From assembly GCF_900128955.1 (NCBI RefSeq), contig NZ_FQTY01000007.1, forward strand, positions 62,001 through 126,000: a stretch of DNA of 64,000 nt. The letters are read 5' to 3'. Numbering within the stretch: the stretch's first letter is position 1; each line of letters begins with the position of its first letter. The DNA is from Tissierella praeacuta DSM 18095. GTDB taxonomy: Bacteria > Bacillota > Clostridia > Tissierellales > Tissierellaceae. Below, piece after piece: positions 26,306 through 36,028 of this stretch. Below the pieces are notes generated by a model. That model did no database searches. It was not told where the DNA came from and worked only from the letters and a program-made list of their open reading frames with translations. Position numbers and translations under genes: made by a program.

Positions 26306-27649
26306 TTACCAATATACTTTTGATGATGGCATTTTTTTCATTAAAATATAATATGTTAACGCTGTAGGAAGAAGACTTGCATACCATGATAGTCTTACTT
26401 CTACTAAAGCTACTACTGCACCTACTATAATAGCAATAATAGCTGCCCAGTTCACTCCTTTAAAAGGTCCTTCTATATCATATAAATCTCTTAAATTAAC
26501 AGTCTCTTTTTTAATAAAGAAATAATCCACTATCAACACTGCAAATATTGGCCCTAAAAATGCTGAATAAGCTTGTACAAACAGATTGAGTCCTGCTGCT
26601 GATTCAGGGCTAATTAGCTTCCATGGAAATGTAGCAAATGAAAGTAAACCAACAATTATGGCAGATTTTTTAAATGGAAGTTTAAAAGTATCCATCAATA
26701 CATAAGATGGAGGTAATATATTATTTAAAACATTTGTAGTAACCTGTGCTGCTGCTATAAATATCATTGTAACAATTACTAAAAATTGATTATCTACTGC
26801 AGATGAGAATACATCTATTGGATTTGCCATTCCAGTAGCAGTTGATACAATAAGTCCAATCATACCCATAAATATAGTTATTGGTAATATAGCTGCCCAA
26901 TAGATTAACCCTGTAATTGCAGATTTTGTTCCTTGTTTATAGTTTCTTACATAGTCCCCTACATTTAGAAGTACTGTACAGTTAACACCTGTAAATGCTG
27001 TAACTCCACCCCAGAAAGGCAGTCCCCAAGAACCTTTAAAGTCTATGATTTCTGAGGATATTACTGCACCATATTTTTTTATTACACTAAAAAACATATA
27101 AGTAAGAGTCAATAAAATAAATATTGAGCCAATATTCTCTAACCATTTTATTCCTTTAAATCCTGTAGTTGCTAAAGCTATTTGTATTATTTGGAAGAGT
27201 ATAAAAAACAATACTTGATTTTCATATCCAAATAAAGAGTATGATACCATATTAATAGCTGATGCACCTACCCATGATTGAAAACCAAACCATATTATGG
27301 CTGGAACCCCTCTTATAAATCCTGGAAGTTTAGAACCTTTTATCCCAAAAGCAGATCTAAGCTGAATTGTATAAGGCACACCATATTTGTGGCTAAACTT
27401 ACCATTAAATACTAAACCAACTGCTACAACAGTTGCACCTATAAACATGGCTACTAATGCTTGAATAATATTAAGTTCATGAGTCATACTTGAGCCTAAA
27501 GTAAAAGTTCCTATTGATACACAACCACCTAACCACGCAAATAAATAAGACCAATTATCCAAAATACGCTCCTTTACAGGATATAAAGATTCATCCTGTC
27601 CATCATGTCCAATATCATCTAGAACAATATTATCTACTGTACTCATCAT
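26306..27649 (-). CDS. NCS1-family allantoin/purine permease, first copy
   Basis: This 447-residue transporter has about 12 hydrophobic segments. The NCS1 signatures are GFQSWVGASAINM near residue 122 and the N-terminal LDNWSYLFAWLGGCVSIGTF. NCS1 carriers import allantoin, uracil, cytosine or hydantoins. Operon placement before allantoinase suggests allantoin. Two adjacent ATGs follow TAGGAGGGAAA. The promoter region carries the TTATC/GATAA dyad. A paralogue lies at 34642, also paired with an allantoinase but in the reverse gene order. Confidence 0.87.
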   Translation of the reverse strand: MMSTVDNIVLDDIGHDGQDESLYPVKERILDNWSYLFAWLGGCVSIGTFTLGSSMTHELNIIQALVAMFIGATVVAVGLVFNGKFSHKYGVPYTIQLRSAFGIKGSKLPGFIRGVPAIIWFGFQSWVGASAINMVSYSLFGYENQVLFFILFQIIQIALATTGFKGIKWLENIGSIFILLTLTYMFFSVIKKYGAVISSEIIDFKGSWGLPFWGGVTAFTGVNCTVLLNVGDYVRNYKQGTKSAITGLIYWAAILPITIFMGMIGLIVSTATGMANPIDVFSSAVDNQFLVIVTMIFIAAAQVTTNVLNNILPPSYVLMDTFKLPFKKSAIIVGLLSFATFPWKLISPESAAGLNLFVQAYSAFLGPIFAVLIVDYFFIKKETVNLRDLYDIEGPFKGVNWAAIIAIIVGAVVALVEVRLSWYASLLPTALTYYILMKKMPSSKVYW

Positions 27650-27731
27650 TTTCCCTCCTAATTAATATTAACACACACTTTGACACATAATTATTAATCT
27701 ACTTTCCTCCTTTTTCACTTTATTTACCAAT

Positions 27732-27778
27732 ATTATATTATTTTTAACAATGTTTTGTTTATCCCTTATAGATAAAAG
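27732..27778 (-). promoter_or_regulatory. Allantoin-region operator and promoter, site 1
   Basis: The dyad on the plus strand is TTATCCCTTATAGATAAAAG (27759-27778). Reading toward the permease gene it is followed by ATTGTTAAAAATAA and a -10 box TATAAT (27732-27737). There is no good -35 hexamer at 17 bases, as expected for an activator-dependent promoter. Sites 2 and 3 have the same arrangement. Confidence 0.65.
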
Positions 27779-27814
27779 AACTTTTTAAATTTATCTTATT
27801 ACTGCAAAAAATAA

Positions 27815-27859
27815 AATAACTTCAGTTTTTGGTGCCTGGCACCAAAAACTGAAGTTATT
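27815..27859 (-). repeat. GGTGCC palindrome, copy 3 (terminator of lctP-allFGH-pucG operon)
   Basis: Perfect 22-bp arms (27815-27836 and 27838-27859) lie around a single T, with variable pair AG/CT. It lies seven bases after the pucG stop on the minus strand and separates that operon from the permease-allantoinase operon. Confidence 0.9.
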
Positions 27860-27866
27860 AAAGTTA

Positions 27867-29081
27867 TTATTTTTGCTCATCATATATGTCTAAAGCTGCT
27901 TGTAATGCATCTCCTTTATTTACCTTAACACCTTTTCTAATTAATGTAGCTTCCAAAGCAGAAAGCACTCTTAGGACATTTTCTTTACGGCTACTGTATC
28001 CCATGGAACCGATTCTCCAAATCTTGCCTGATAAGGAACCAAAGGCTGCTGCTATTTCTACTCCAAAGTCTTCTATCATTCCCATACGTATTTCAGATTC
28101 TTTGACTCCTTCAGGTACAGATACACATGTTACTGTTGGCATTTTATTTACTTTATCTCCAAATACTTCTAATCCCATTGCCTCTATACCTGCTACTAGA
28201 GCCTTTTCATTTAATGCATGGCGAATAATTCTAGCTTCAAGTCCTTCCTCTTTAATTATTCTAAGCCCTTCTCTCAATGCATATAACATTGTAGTAGCTT
28301 CTGTATGATGATTTAATCTAGATGGACTCCAGTACTCTTGAATTTGACTTAAATCAAGATAATTTGTACTTATCATTCTATCATTATGTGAATCAATTTG
28401 TAGACCTTGCTCTACCTTTCTTCTTTCTTTTAATATTTTTTCAACTCTGTCATTATATGTTAATGGTGCCATACCAGTAGGCACTGATAAGCATTTTTGT
28501 GTCCCAGTAATTACAGCATCTATATTCCAATCATCAGTCTTAAACTCTGCACCTGTTAATGTGGCAACTGCGTCTACTACTAATAATATATTATTTTCAC
28601 GACAGAATTTTCCTAGTTCTTCTAAAGGTTGCATACGTCCTGTTGAAGTTTCTCCATGAACCATAGCTACTACCTTAGGATTAATCTTAATGATTTCTTT
28701 TTTCAAATCCTCAAATTCATAAGTCTTACCCCATTCAATTTCAGTAGTATGCACATCTCCGCCAGCTCTTTTAGCTATCTCTGTTAGAAGATGTCCAAAT
28801 CTACCAAATATAGGAACATAAACTTTATCACCTGGCTCTATTATACCTGAAAGTACGGCTTCTATTCCTGCTCTAGCAGTTCCATCTACAGTAAAAGCTT
28901 GATGATTTTTAGTTTGAAATATATACCTTATTAACTCCATTGTTTCATCCATTATCTGTAAAAAGTTAGGATCATATTGACCTAATATTGGTGCACTCAT
29001 AATTCTAAGAACCCTTGGCTCTGCTTCTACAGGCCCTGGTGTCATTATTGTTCTTTGTGGTATTACTAATTCTCTATACAT
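27867..29081 (-). CDS. pucG: (S)-ureidoglycine-glyoxylate aminotransferase, PucG type
   Basis: This class V PLP aminotransferase of 404 residues has the PLP lysine in ITGTQKCLS near residue 193. The start MTPGPVEAEPRVLRIMSAPI followed by LGQYDP is like Bacillus PucG. PucG moves the amino group of ureidoglycine to glyoxylate, giving oxalurate and glycine. The gene is last in the operon after the oxalurate-using allFGH genes, which fits this reaction. An alternative is plain alanine-glyoxylate aminotransferase. It lies 14 bases after allH with an AGGAGG site. Confidence 0.82.
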   Translation of the reverse strand: MYRELVIPQRTIMTPGPVEAEPRVLRIMSAPILGQYDPNFLQIMDETMELIRYIFQTKNHQAFTVDGTARAGIEAVLSGIIEPGDKVYVPIFGRFGHLLTEIAKRAGGDVHTTEIEWGKTYEFEDLKKEIIKINPKVVAMVHGETSTGRMQPLEELGKFCRENNILLVVDAVATLTGAEFKTDDWNIDAVITGTQKCLSVPTGMAPLTYNDRVEKILKERRKVEQGLQIDSHNDRMISTNYLDLSQIQEYWSPSRLNHHTEATTMLYALREGLRIIKEEGLEARIIRHALNEKALVAGIEAMGLEVFGDKVNKMPTVTCVSVPEGVKESEIRMGMIEDFGVEIAAAFGSLSGKIWRIGSMGYSSRKENVLRVLSALEATLIRKGVKVNKGDALQAALDIYDEQK

Positions 29082-29095
29082 ATAATTTCCTCCTT

Positions 29096-29845
29096 TTAAT
29101 TTCTAAAAACAGCTCCTAATAATATTCCTTTTAACGTATCCATTCCAGATGTATGTCCCATATGAATTAAGTTCATTGCTGAATTTAATACCTTATATTT
29201 ATCTCCCATAATTAAATCTATACAAGTTTCTTTAACTACATTGCTAAATTTACCTTGCACTGCATAATCTAAATATTCATAGGATATATCTGTAGTTTTA
29301 GTTCTCCCATTATTTTCTATGGAATTTTTAATCTTTTCTACTAATCCTTTATTTTTTCCAGTAGCTTTTAATATGGCCAATAGTCCTACTAAAACATCAT
29401 CACCACTAGGAGTAAGACCTAGCCCCCTGCCAATTATTTTATCAGGAAAATTTTCCTTACTAATATCCACTTCTATACCAAATTTCCAATTTGGATTAAT
29501 TGCAACTATTGAATTTAACAACTCCATATTGCTAACTAAATTTTCTTCCCATCCATAAACTGAAAGACTTGGATCAAAAATATTAGCATCTTCAAAATCA
29601 AAAATTTCTGTGTATAATTCATCTCCTACTTTAAACTTATCCACTAATTTATCTACATTATCCCTAGATATACAAATACTAAATGGGGAAACACCCTCTT
29701 CTTCTCTTCCTAAATGAATTAATCTATCTTTAATTTTAATATTCATGCTTTTCTTAAATATAGAATGTACGTATGCTAGAGATTTTTCCTTTAAAATTGG
29801 AATAACTTCTTTACTATAAATAATTACCTTAATCTTATTCTTCAT
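29096..29845 (-). CDS. allH: Oxamate carbamoyltransferase subunit AllH (YlbF/DUF2877)
   Basis: This 249-residue DUF2877 protein has the motif GRGLGLTPSGDDVLVGLLAI near residue 138 and HMGHTSGMDTLKGILLG near the end, both typical of the family. In E. coli the FdrA, YlbE and YlbF proteins were reported to form the enzyme that converts oxalurate and phosphate to oxamate and carbamoyl phosphate. The ATG overlaps the allG end by 11 bases, so it is coupled. Assignment rests on family and operon order. Confidence 0.85.
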   Translation of the reverse strand: MKNKIKVIIYSKEVIPILKEKSLAYVHSIFKKSMNIKIKDRLIHLGREEEGVSPFSICISRDNVDKLVDKFKVGDELYTEIFDFEDANIFDPSLSVYGWEENLVSNMELLNSIVAINPNWKFGIEVDISKENFPDKIIGRGLGLTPSGDDVLVGLLAILKATGKNKGLVEKIKNSIENNGRTKTTDISYEYLDYAVQGKFSNVVKETCIDLIMGDKYKVLNSAMNLIHMGHTSGMDTLKGILLGAVFRN

Positions 29846-31100
29846 CTCCTAAAACACCGTATCTTTCAGCCAATGCAACAAGTGCTTTTTCAAAACAAGC
29901 TAAAGGTGCTCTAACTGTTCCTGCTCCAATTTGTCCAATTCCTGCTTCCTTATGAGCCATACCTGTATTGATTATAGGAGTAATTCCAGTTTCTACTACC
30001 TTTCTAATATCAATTCCCAAACAAGTACCCTTAAAATTCCAAGTAGGTATGGAATAATTAGGATTTGAACTTATACAAATTTCTTCCATTTCTTCACTTA
30101 TAGCCAATGCATCATCAAATCCACCTGCACCCACAAATCTTGTAACTCCTGGTGCTGCTATCATTGCCATAGCACCAAGTCCAAAGGATTCAGTAATAGC
30201 ACTATCACCCATATCAGGACTTATTTCCTCTTCACTATATCCACTAAACAATAGACCCTGAGGAGTATTTACTGGAGCCGTAAACCACTGATCTCCAAGT
30301 CCGCTTACTCTAATACCAAATTCATATCCATTTCTAGTCAAAGCCGTAACTATACTCCCCTCTTCTATGGTTCTAGCATAGTCCATAACAACTTTACAAG
30401 TTGCCATTGCAATATTTAAGAAGAATTGGTCTGTATCTGCTAAAAATTTCATTACATCTTCTAAATCACCATGGTTTATATCTGATTGAATTAAATAAGA
30501 AGCTATATCCTTAAAAAACAATGTAGATGCAGCAATATTTCTTTGATGAAACTCATCACCCATAGTAATTGCCTTTGCAATAATAACATTTAAATTCATT
30601 CCACCATCAATTTTCTTCAAGGCTTTGGAAATGCTTGGTCCTAATACATCCTTCATCCAATGCAATCTATCTATTACCTCTTGACTATAAGCTCCAAATC
30701 TTAGAACCTTTCCTATACCTTCATTCATTGTACAATATGCTACATTTCCTCCTGTCTTATTTACCACTACTAAAACAGGCATATTGCCAGAAGTTATACC
30801 ACCCATTGGTCCTACTGCATTAACATGATGGCAAGGTATAAATTTTATTTCACCAGATTCTAACATTTTCCTAGCTTCTTTTTCGTTTTTAGCCCAGCCT
30901 TCAAATAATACTGCTCCTATACAAGAGCCTTGAATAGGTGCAACCATATTTTCCCATGTATTTGGCGGCCCAGAATGTAATAAGGTCTTACTATTTAATT
31001 CTTTTATCACTGATTTTGCTGGTACTACATCTACTAGGAAAGGTTGAGCTTCTGTCATTTTCTGTATAACTAATTTATTTGCTTCTTCAATTGACCTCAT
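29835..31100 (-). CDS. allG: Oxamate carbamoyltransferase subunit AllG (YlbE/DUF1116)
   Basis: This is a 421-residue DUF1116 protein. Recognisable segments are LHSGPPNTWENMVAPIQGS near residue 41, HHVNAVGPMGGITSGNMPV near residue 91 and the C-terminal INTGMAHKEAGIGQIGAGTV near residue 379. It lies between allF (16 bases upstream) and allH (overlapping). The three-gene order matches the E. coli fdrA-ylbE-ylbF cluster. Confidence 0.88.
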   Translation of the reverse strand: MRSIEEANKLVIQKMTEAQPFLVDVVPAKSVIKELNSKTLLHSGPPNTWENMVAPIQGSCIGAVLFEGWAKNEKEARKMLESGEIKFIPCHHVNAVGPMGGITSGNMPVLVVVNKTGGNVAYCTMNEGIGKVLRFGAYSQEVIDRLHWMKDVLGPSISKALKKIDGGMNLNVIIAKAITMGDEFHQRNIAASTLFFKDIASYLIQSDINHGDLEDVMKFLADTDQFFLNIAMATCKVVMDYARTIEEGSIVTALTRNGYEFGIRVSGLGDQWFTAPVNTPQGLLFSGYSEEEISPDMGDSAITESFGLGAMAMIAAPGVTRFVGAGGFDDALAISEEMEEICISSNPNYSIPTWNFKGTCLGIDIRKVVETGITPIINTGMAHKEAGIGQIGAGTVRAPLACFEKALVALAERYGVLGDEE

Positions 31101-31115
31101 ATGATTACCTCCTTA

Positions 31116-32810
31116 TTATTTCAACTTAGAAAGTATAGATGCTAAATATTTGTTTCCCCCTGCTATGGGCTTCCACTTATAATGAACTACTTCTGCTCCA
31201 TACTTTACCATAGGCTCAGCAAAATGTTTTAATCCTATATTAATTACTTTTAGTTCTTCTGTAAGCAATGAAGTATTTTGTTTTGTAGACATTGTTGTTT
31301 TGTCATTTCCATTTATATATTTAATTATTTCAGTAACCAGAATTGCTCCTTGAGCATTACTTTCCATTACGATAACTCCTGAACTTTCAAGTTTACTTAC
31401 TTGATCATGATATATTTGTGGATCACCCATAGTACCTGTTACTGAAGCTATGAAAACAATTTCTCCTTGCTTTTCTTCCAGTCCTTTTTTAATTTCTTTA
31501 ATAACTGGAATAAATTCTCCTACAATATCTTCATGTCCTCCATATCCTATTACAAAGTCTAGAAGAACAACAGCTGTATCCTCTTCCTTGCAAATATTCT
31601 TCATCATTTCTAATCTAATAGTTGGATCCATCATAGGATGTGGCTTACCCTTTGTATATTCATCATCTCCTAAATCAACAATTAAATGTTCATTATACTT
31701 TAGCATAATACCTTTATCATGATTTTTTTGATGTTGAATATTTAATCTATCCTCTATTATCATTGCAGCTTCTGCAGCCAATGTACCTCCACTATATAAA
31801 CCTTTTATTCCTTTTTGTTTATTACTTTTTACAAGTATGTCTATATTTGGTACTAATCTTTGAACTAACCTTTTGGATAACTCTATTGCCTTTATGGCTG
31901 CTTCCTCTAAAGTCCATACATAATAAATATTCTCTTCGCTTTTCAGAGGCTTCTCCCCTATAAAAATAGCTACTATTGGCTTATCTATAGTTTTAAATAT
32001 ATCTATTATCTTATCTCTTACTTCTTCAGCTGGAGGTTTTGATATAAATACAATTACTTCTGTATCAATATCATTAGACAGTAGTTCCAATGCACTAATT
32101 GCTGTAATACCACCAATTTCTGAAGATAAATCCCTACCTCCTATGCCTATGGCATGAGATATACCTGCTCCTTTTCTAGAAATTATACTGCTTACCTCTT
32201 GAATTCCCGTACCAGAAGCTCCTATTATACCTATATTCCCCTTATCTATAACATTTGCAAAGGCTAAGGGAACTCCCTGAATAATTCCAGTACCACAATC
32301 TGGTCCCATTACCAATAAGTTTTTATCTCTTGCCTTTTCTTTTAACTTCTTTTCCTCTTCTATAGATACATTGTCACTAAATATAAAAACATTTAATCCT
32401 CTATCTAATCCCTTATTTGCCTCTTCTGCAGCATATTCTCCTGAAATTGATATAAGTGCTAAATTAGCCTCTGGAAGTTTTGACATACTGCTATCCCAAC
32501 TCATTGATACAGGAATTTTATCTCTTTTTGATTGTACTGACTGATCCTTTAAAAATTTATCCACTTCTTCTACTACCTTTGGAACAATACTTTCTTCTTC
32601 ACTATCAATTACTATACAAATATCATTTGGTCCTGCCTCATCTAATTTTTCTGTATAAAAATTAGAATTAGCAAAAATATCTTTATTAGCGGGTGTTCCC
32701 ATCATTATAGATATTCGATTGACATGATCCATTGAAGATAATAATTTAGTTAAAAGCATTAGATTAATTGAATCTTGATAAGAATTTTTCTTAATTACAG
32801 TAAATAACAT
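31116..32810 (-). CDS. allF: Oxamate carbamoyltransferase subunit AllF (FdrA)
   Basis: This 564-residue FdrA-family protein is built like an acyl-CoA synthetase/succinyl-CoA synthetase alpha-type fold, with GIIGASGTGIQEVSSIISRK near residue 194, IVDLGDDEYTKGKPHPMMDP near residue 374 and VTGTMGDPQIYHDQV near residue 464. It is the large component of the proposed oxalurate-to-oxamate carbamoyltransferase. It follows a lactate-permease homologue by 16 bases in the same operon. A carbamate kinase to recover ATP from carbamoyl phosphate is not in the window. Confidence 0.88.
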   Translation of the reverse strand: MLFTVIKKNSYQDSINLMLLTKLLSSMDHVNRISIMMGTPANKDIFANSNFYTEKLDEAGPNDICIVIDSEEESIVPKVVEEVDKFLKDQSVQSKRDKIPVSMSWDSSMSKLPEANLALISISGEYAAEEANKGLDRGLNVFIFSDNVSIEEEKKLKEKARDKNLLVMGPDCGTGIIQGVPLAFANVIDKGNIGIIGASGTGIQEVSSIISRKGAGISHAIGIGGRDLSSEIGGITAISALELLSNDIDTEVIVFISKPPAEEVRDKIIDIFKTIDKPIVAIFIGEKPLKSEENIYYVWTLEEAAIKAIELSKRLVQRLVPNIDILVKSNKQKGIKGLYSGGTLAAEAAMIIEDRLNIQHQKNHDKGIMLKYNEHLIVDLGDDEYTKGKPHPMMDPTIRLEMMKNICKEEDTAVVLLDFVIGYGGHEDIVGEFIPVIKEIKKGLEEKQGEIVFIASVTGTMGDPQIYHDQVSKLESSGVIVMESNAQGAILVTEIIKYINGNDKTTMSTKQNTSLLTEELKVINIGLKHFAEPMVKYGAEVVHYKWKPIAGGNKYLASILSKLK

Positions 32811-32825
32811 TGTATCCCTCCTTAT

Positions 32826-34436
32826 CTACAATGAGATATAAGTAGCTAAAAAATATGTTATTATTCCAAAACACAATATAATACCTAGTGCAAATGGTAA
32901 TATTGCTTTTAAAATTTTTCCTTCTTCTCCTAAAATATTAGAAGTAGTTGCACCAAGTACAATATTGTTCGGAGCAATTGCAGTTCCTATTGCTGCCCCA
33001 CCTGTTTGTGCTCCAAGGATTACCCCTTGATGTAAGGATAATAACTCAGCTGTTGTAAATTGAAAATTTGAAAATAATATATTTGAACTCATATTACTAC
33101 TTGTAATAAAGGAACCCACTAAACCTATAAAAGGTGCTATAAATCCATAGTTTTTTCCTAATATATTTGAAGCTCCAATTGCCAATACATCTATTTGTCC
33201 AGTTCCACTCATTACCTTGGACATCATAGTAAGGCTGATTATGGCTATACTTGAAGGAATAGTCTTTTTCACCACTTCCTTGAATATACTATTTAATTTC
33301 CCTATTTCTATATAGCCCTTTTTTAAATAAAATATATAACCTGCTAAAGCAGATATTAACAAGAAAGTTGAAGGATGTACTAAGGGAGCAAAGGGTGCAT
33401 ATTTTATTATCTGAGAGTTTACAAAACCATATTCTGTACTGGTTCTAGGAAAATTTGGTCCTATACTAAAATTTGTTAGTACACCTTTTATCTTCGGATT
33501 TATAAGTAATACCAATGTAAGAATGGTCATTACTATATATGGAAAAAAACTTTCATATAGCTTTATATCAACGGATGCTTTTGAAAAAACTTGGCTTTTA
33601 TTCCTATTCATTATTTGACTCTTATCTATGTTCCAAGACTCTTTATACATAGGAATCTTATTAACAACTATAAATCCTAATAAGGCAATACATCCTGGAA
33701 GAAAATTAGCTATAATACCATTAACTTGAGTAAGAAGCAGTTGTCCTCCACCTTGTATAAAAGAAAATATTAAAACTGCAAATAAACCTTTTTTAACGCC
33801 TTTATCTTTTCCATAAAACCAGCAAATACTAAGTCCTGATAAGATATTTATTATCCATAAGAACATTCCTGCATAAAATCCTGACTGATTTAAAATATTT
33901 CCCTCTATGCCTGTTTGTGTAACTAAGGAAGACCAAGCAACAGCAAGAGTTCCATAGGTACCTGCCCATGAATGTCCTATAAGAGGTATGACTACAGCCC
34001 AAAGAGGTAAAACACCCATTTCAATAAGTAGTGGAGCAGTAACTGCCACTGGTACACCAAACCCAGTTACTCCTTGAAGAAAACTTACAAAAACCATTCC
34101 AAGTCCTAATATTCTAACTAACTCATTTGGTGCTATTTCTTCCAAATTTTTCTTTATGGAGCTAAATGCCTTGGCTTCGTTAGTTACTTCATAGATTAGT
34201 AGAGCTGTTATTATTACCAAAATAATAGATAAGGAATTCCATAAAGCTTTTAAAAGCTCATTTATAATTAAATTTGCTCCGCTTTTATAAAAGAATACTC
34301 CTACAAATATTGCTATGGCTAATGAAATAGGTGCAGCCCTAAAGGCTGGCAATTGTACTTTTATCATAAGAAACAGAAGCATACCTATAGGAATAAAAGC
34401 CATAATCCAAAAACCTAAACTAACTGGTAAACTCAT
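32826..34436 (-). CDS. Lactate permease family (LctP) transporter, candidate oxamate carrier
   Basis: This 536-residue protein has about 13 hydrophobic segments. The LctP signatures are FVSFLQGVTGFGVPVAVTAP near residue 117, IGHSWAGTYGTLAVAWSSL near residue 154, and TSSNMSSNILFSNFQ near residue 457. Family members carry lactate, glycolate and similar small 2-hydroxy or 2-oxo acids. The gene starts the operon of oxamate carbamoyltransferase genes; oxamate is a close analogue of pyruvate and lactate. A role in oxamate (or glyoxylate/glycolate) traffic is inferred from this context. Confidence 0.85.
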   Translation of the reverse strand: MSLPVSLGFWIMAFIPIGMLLFLMIKVQLPAFRAAPISLAIAIFVGVFFYKSGANLIINELLKALWNSLSIILVIITALLIYEVTNEAKAFSSIKKNLEEIAPNELVRILGLGMVFVSFLQGVTGFGVPVAVTAPLLIEMGVLPLWAVVIPLIGHSWAGTYGTLAVAWSSLVTQTGIEGNILNQSGFYAGMFLWIINILSGLSICWFYGKDKGVKKGLFAVLIFSFIQGGGQLLLTQVNGIIANFLPGCIALLGFIVVNKIPMYKESWNIDKSQIMNRNKSQVFSKASVDIKLYESFFPYIVMTILTLVLLINPKIKGVLTNFSIGPNFPRTSTEYGFVNSQIIKYAPFAPLVHPSTFLLISALAGYIFYLKKGYIEIGKLNSIFKEVVKKTIPSSIAIISLTMMSKVMSGTGQIDVLAIGASNILGKNYGFIAPFIGLVGSFITSSNMSSNILFSNFQFTTAELLSLHQGVILGAQTGGAAIGTAIAPNNIVLGATTSNILGEEGKILKAILPFALGIILCFGIITYFLATYISL

Positions 34437-34552
34437 ATATAACCACCATTCTTTAAAGTATTTTAAGAAGTTATATCTTTTCCTTATTTATATTATCATA
34501 CAAATTTAAAATAAATTAATTATCAAATTTTGCTAAAGAAAATAGGTTTTTC

Positions 34553-34570
34553 ATATCAATAATTGATAAT
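34553..34570 (-). promoter_or_regulatory. Weak candidate operator upstream of the lctP-allFGH-pucG operon
   Basis: ATATCAATAATTGATAAT forms a near-perfect dyad, with TATCAAT at 34554-34560 paired to ATTGATA at 34562-34568, about 117 bases upstream of the lctP-like start. It resembles the TTATC/GATAA sites of the other allantoin operons, but the TTAAAAATA and -10 elements seen at sites 1-3 are missing. Confidence 0.35.
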
Positions 34571-34575
34571 AAAAT

Positions 34576-34613
34576 AAAACTTCGTCTTAATTATATAACT
34601 AAGACGAAGTTTT
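34576..34613 (-). terminator. Terminator of allantoinase 2-permease 2 operon
   Basis: Perfect 14-bp arms AAAACTTCGTCTTA (34576-34589) and its complement (34600-34613) surround a ten-base loop, 28 bases after the permease stop. AT-rich tracts on both sides fit an intrinsic terminator. It lacks the GGTGCC core. Confidence 0.85.
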
Positions 34614-34641
34614 AACGTAAATCTATTTATAAATATTAATA

Positions 34642-36006
34642 TTATTCAAATATTGTTCCCTTTCTAAAAGGAGCAGCTTTCTTCATATTTTTCATTAAAA
34701 TATAATATAATAATCCTGTTGGTAATAAACTTGCGTACCAAGATATTTGAACAAAGAATAAAGATACTACTGAGCCACCAAATATAGCTATAACTCCCGC
34801 CCAATTTATTCCTTTAAAAATTCCTTCAGTATTATAATATTCATTTAAATTTAATTTTCTCTTTCTAAGAATAAAATAATCTACTACAAGAACTGCAAAT
34901 ATAGGTCCTAAAAACGCTGAATATATTTGAACAAACAATGATAATCCTGCTGCAGATTCTGGTCTTACTAACAACCATGGGAATGTACAAATAGATAAGA
35001 TTCCAACTAAAACTGCAGATTTCTTATAAGATATATGGAAGGTATCCATAAGTACATAAACAGGAGGAACTATATTATTTAATACATTTGTAGTAACTTG
35101 TGCAAAAGCAACAAATACTAATGTCATAATAGTTAAAAACTGGTTGTCCATAGCAGTTGAAAACACAGCTACTGGATCATTATTTCCTGTTGCTCCTGAA
35201 ACCATAAGTCCAATTAACCCCATAAATAATGTTGCAGGAAGAATAGATAACCAATAAAGAGATCCTGTCATAAGTGACTTCGTTTCTCTTTTTAATTCTC
35301 TTGAATAGTCAGAACCATTTAAAATCATAGTAGAATATATTCCCAAAAATGCTGTGGTTCCTCCCCAAAATGGTAATCCCCATGTTCCTTTGATATTAGT
35401 TATGGTAGCAGCAACTTCTACTCCAAATTTTGTATATACAGTATAAAACATATAACCAAGAGTTCCTAATATAAAGAACACAGCTATATTTTCCAACCAC
35501 TTAATTCCATGAAAACCGTTAATAGCTAAAACAACTTGTAATACAGTAAAAAGAACAAATACTACGGGCATATTATCAAAACCAGTTATAGTTTTTAAGC
35601 TGACATTTATAGCACCAGCACCTACCCAAGATTGAAAACCAAACCACACAATAGCAGGTATTCCTCTAAGAAAACCTGGAATCTTTACACCATCAACTCC
35701 AAAGGAACTTCTAGCTTGAACAGTAAAAGGAATACCATATTTATGTCCAGCAGAACCTGATAGAACAAGAGCTATAGCTATAACAGAACATCCTATTGCC
35801 ATAGCAACAATTGCTTGAGTTAAGTTTAAAACGCCAATTAAACTAGCACCCATTGAAAATGTTCCAATTGAAACACATCCCCCTAGGAAAGCTGCCAAAT
35901 ATGATAAATTGTCCATTATCCTTTCCTTAGTAGGCAATAACTCCGGCTTTGTCTTCTCAACAAATTCTTGATTTAATTTAGTCACTTCATGCTCAATAGT
36001 AGTCAT
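34642..36006 (-). CDS. NCS1-family allantoin/purine permease, second copy
   Basis: This 454-residue NCS1 transporter is clearly paralogous to the one at 26306: PTKERIMDNLSYLAAFLGGC versus PVKERILDNWSYLFAWLGGC, and both contain GFQSWVGA. It has about 12 hydrophobic segments. It lies 22 bases downstream of the second allantoinase. Keeping both copies suggests different substrates or affinities, for example allantoin and a related hydantoin or uracil. Confidence 0.87.
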   Translation of the reverse strand: MTTIEHEVTKLNQEFVEKTKPELLPTKERIMDNLSYLAAFLGGCVSIGTFSMGASLIGVLNLTQAIVAMAIGCSVIAIALVLSGSAGHKYGIPFTVQARSSFGVDGVKIPGFLRGIPAIVWFGFQSWVGAGAINVSLKTITGFDNMPVVFVLFTVLQVVLAINGFHGIKWLENIAVFFILGTLGYMFYTVYTKFGVEVAATITNIKGTWGLPFWGGTTAFLGIYSTMILNGSDYSRELKRETKSLMTGSLYWLSILPATLFMGLIGLMVSGATGNNDPVAVFSTAMDNQFLTIMTLVFVAFAQVTTNVLNNIVPPVYVLMDTFHISYKKSAVLVGILSICTFPWLLVRPESAAGLSLFVQIYSAFLGPIFAVLVVDYFILRKRKLNLNEYYNTEGIFKGINWAGVIAIFGGSVVSLFFVQISWYASLLPTGLLYYILMKNMKKAAPFRKGTIFE

Positions 36007-36028
36007 TGTTTCTCCTCCATCCTAGTTT

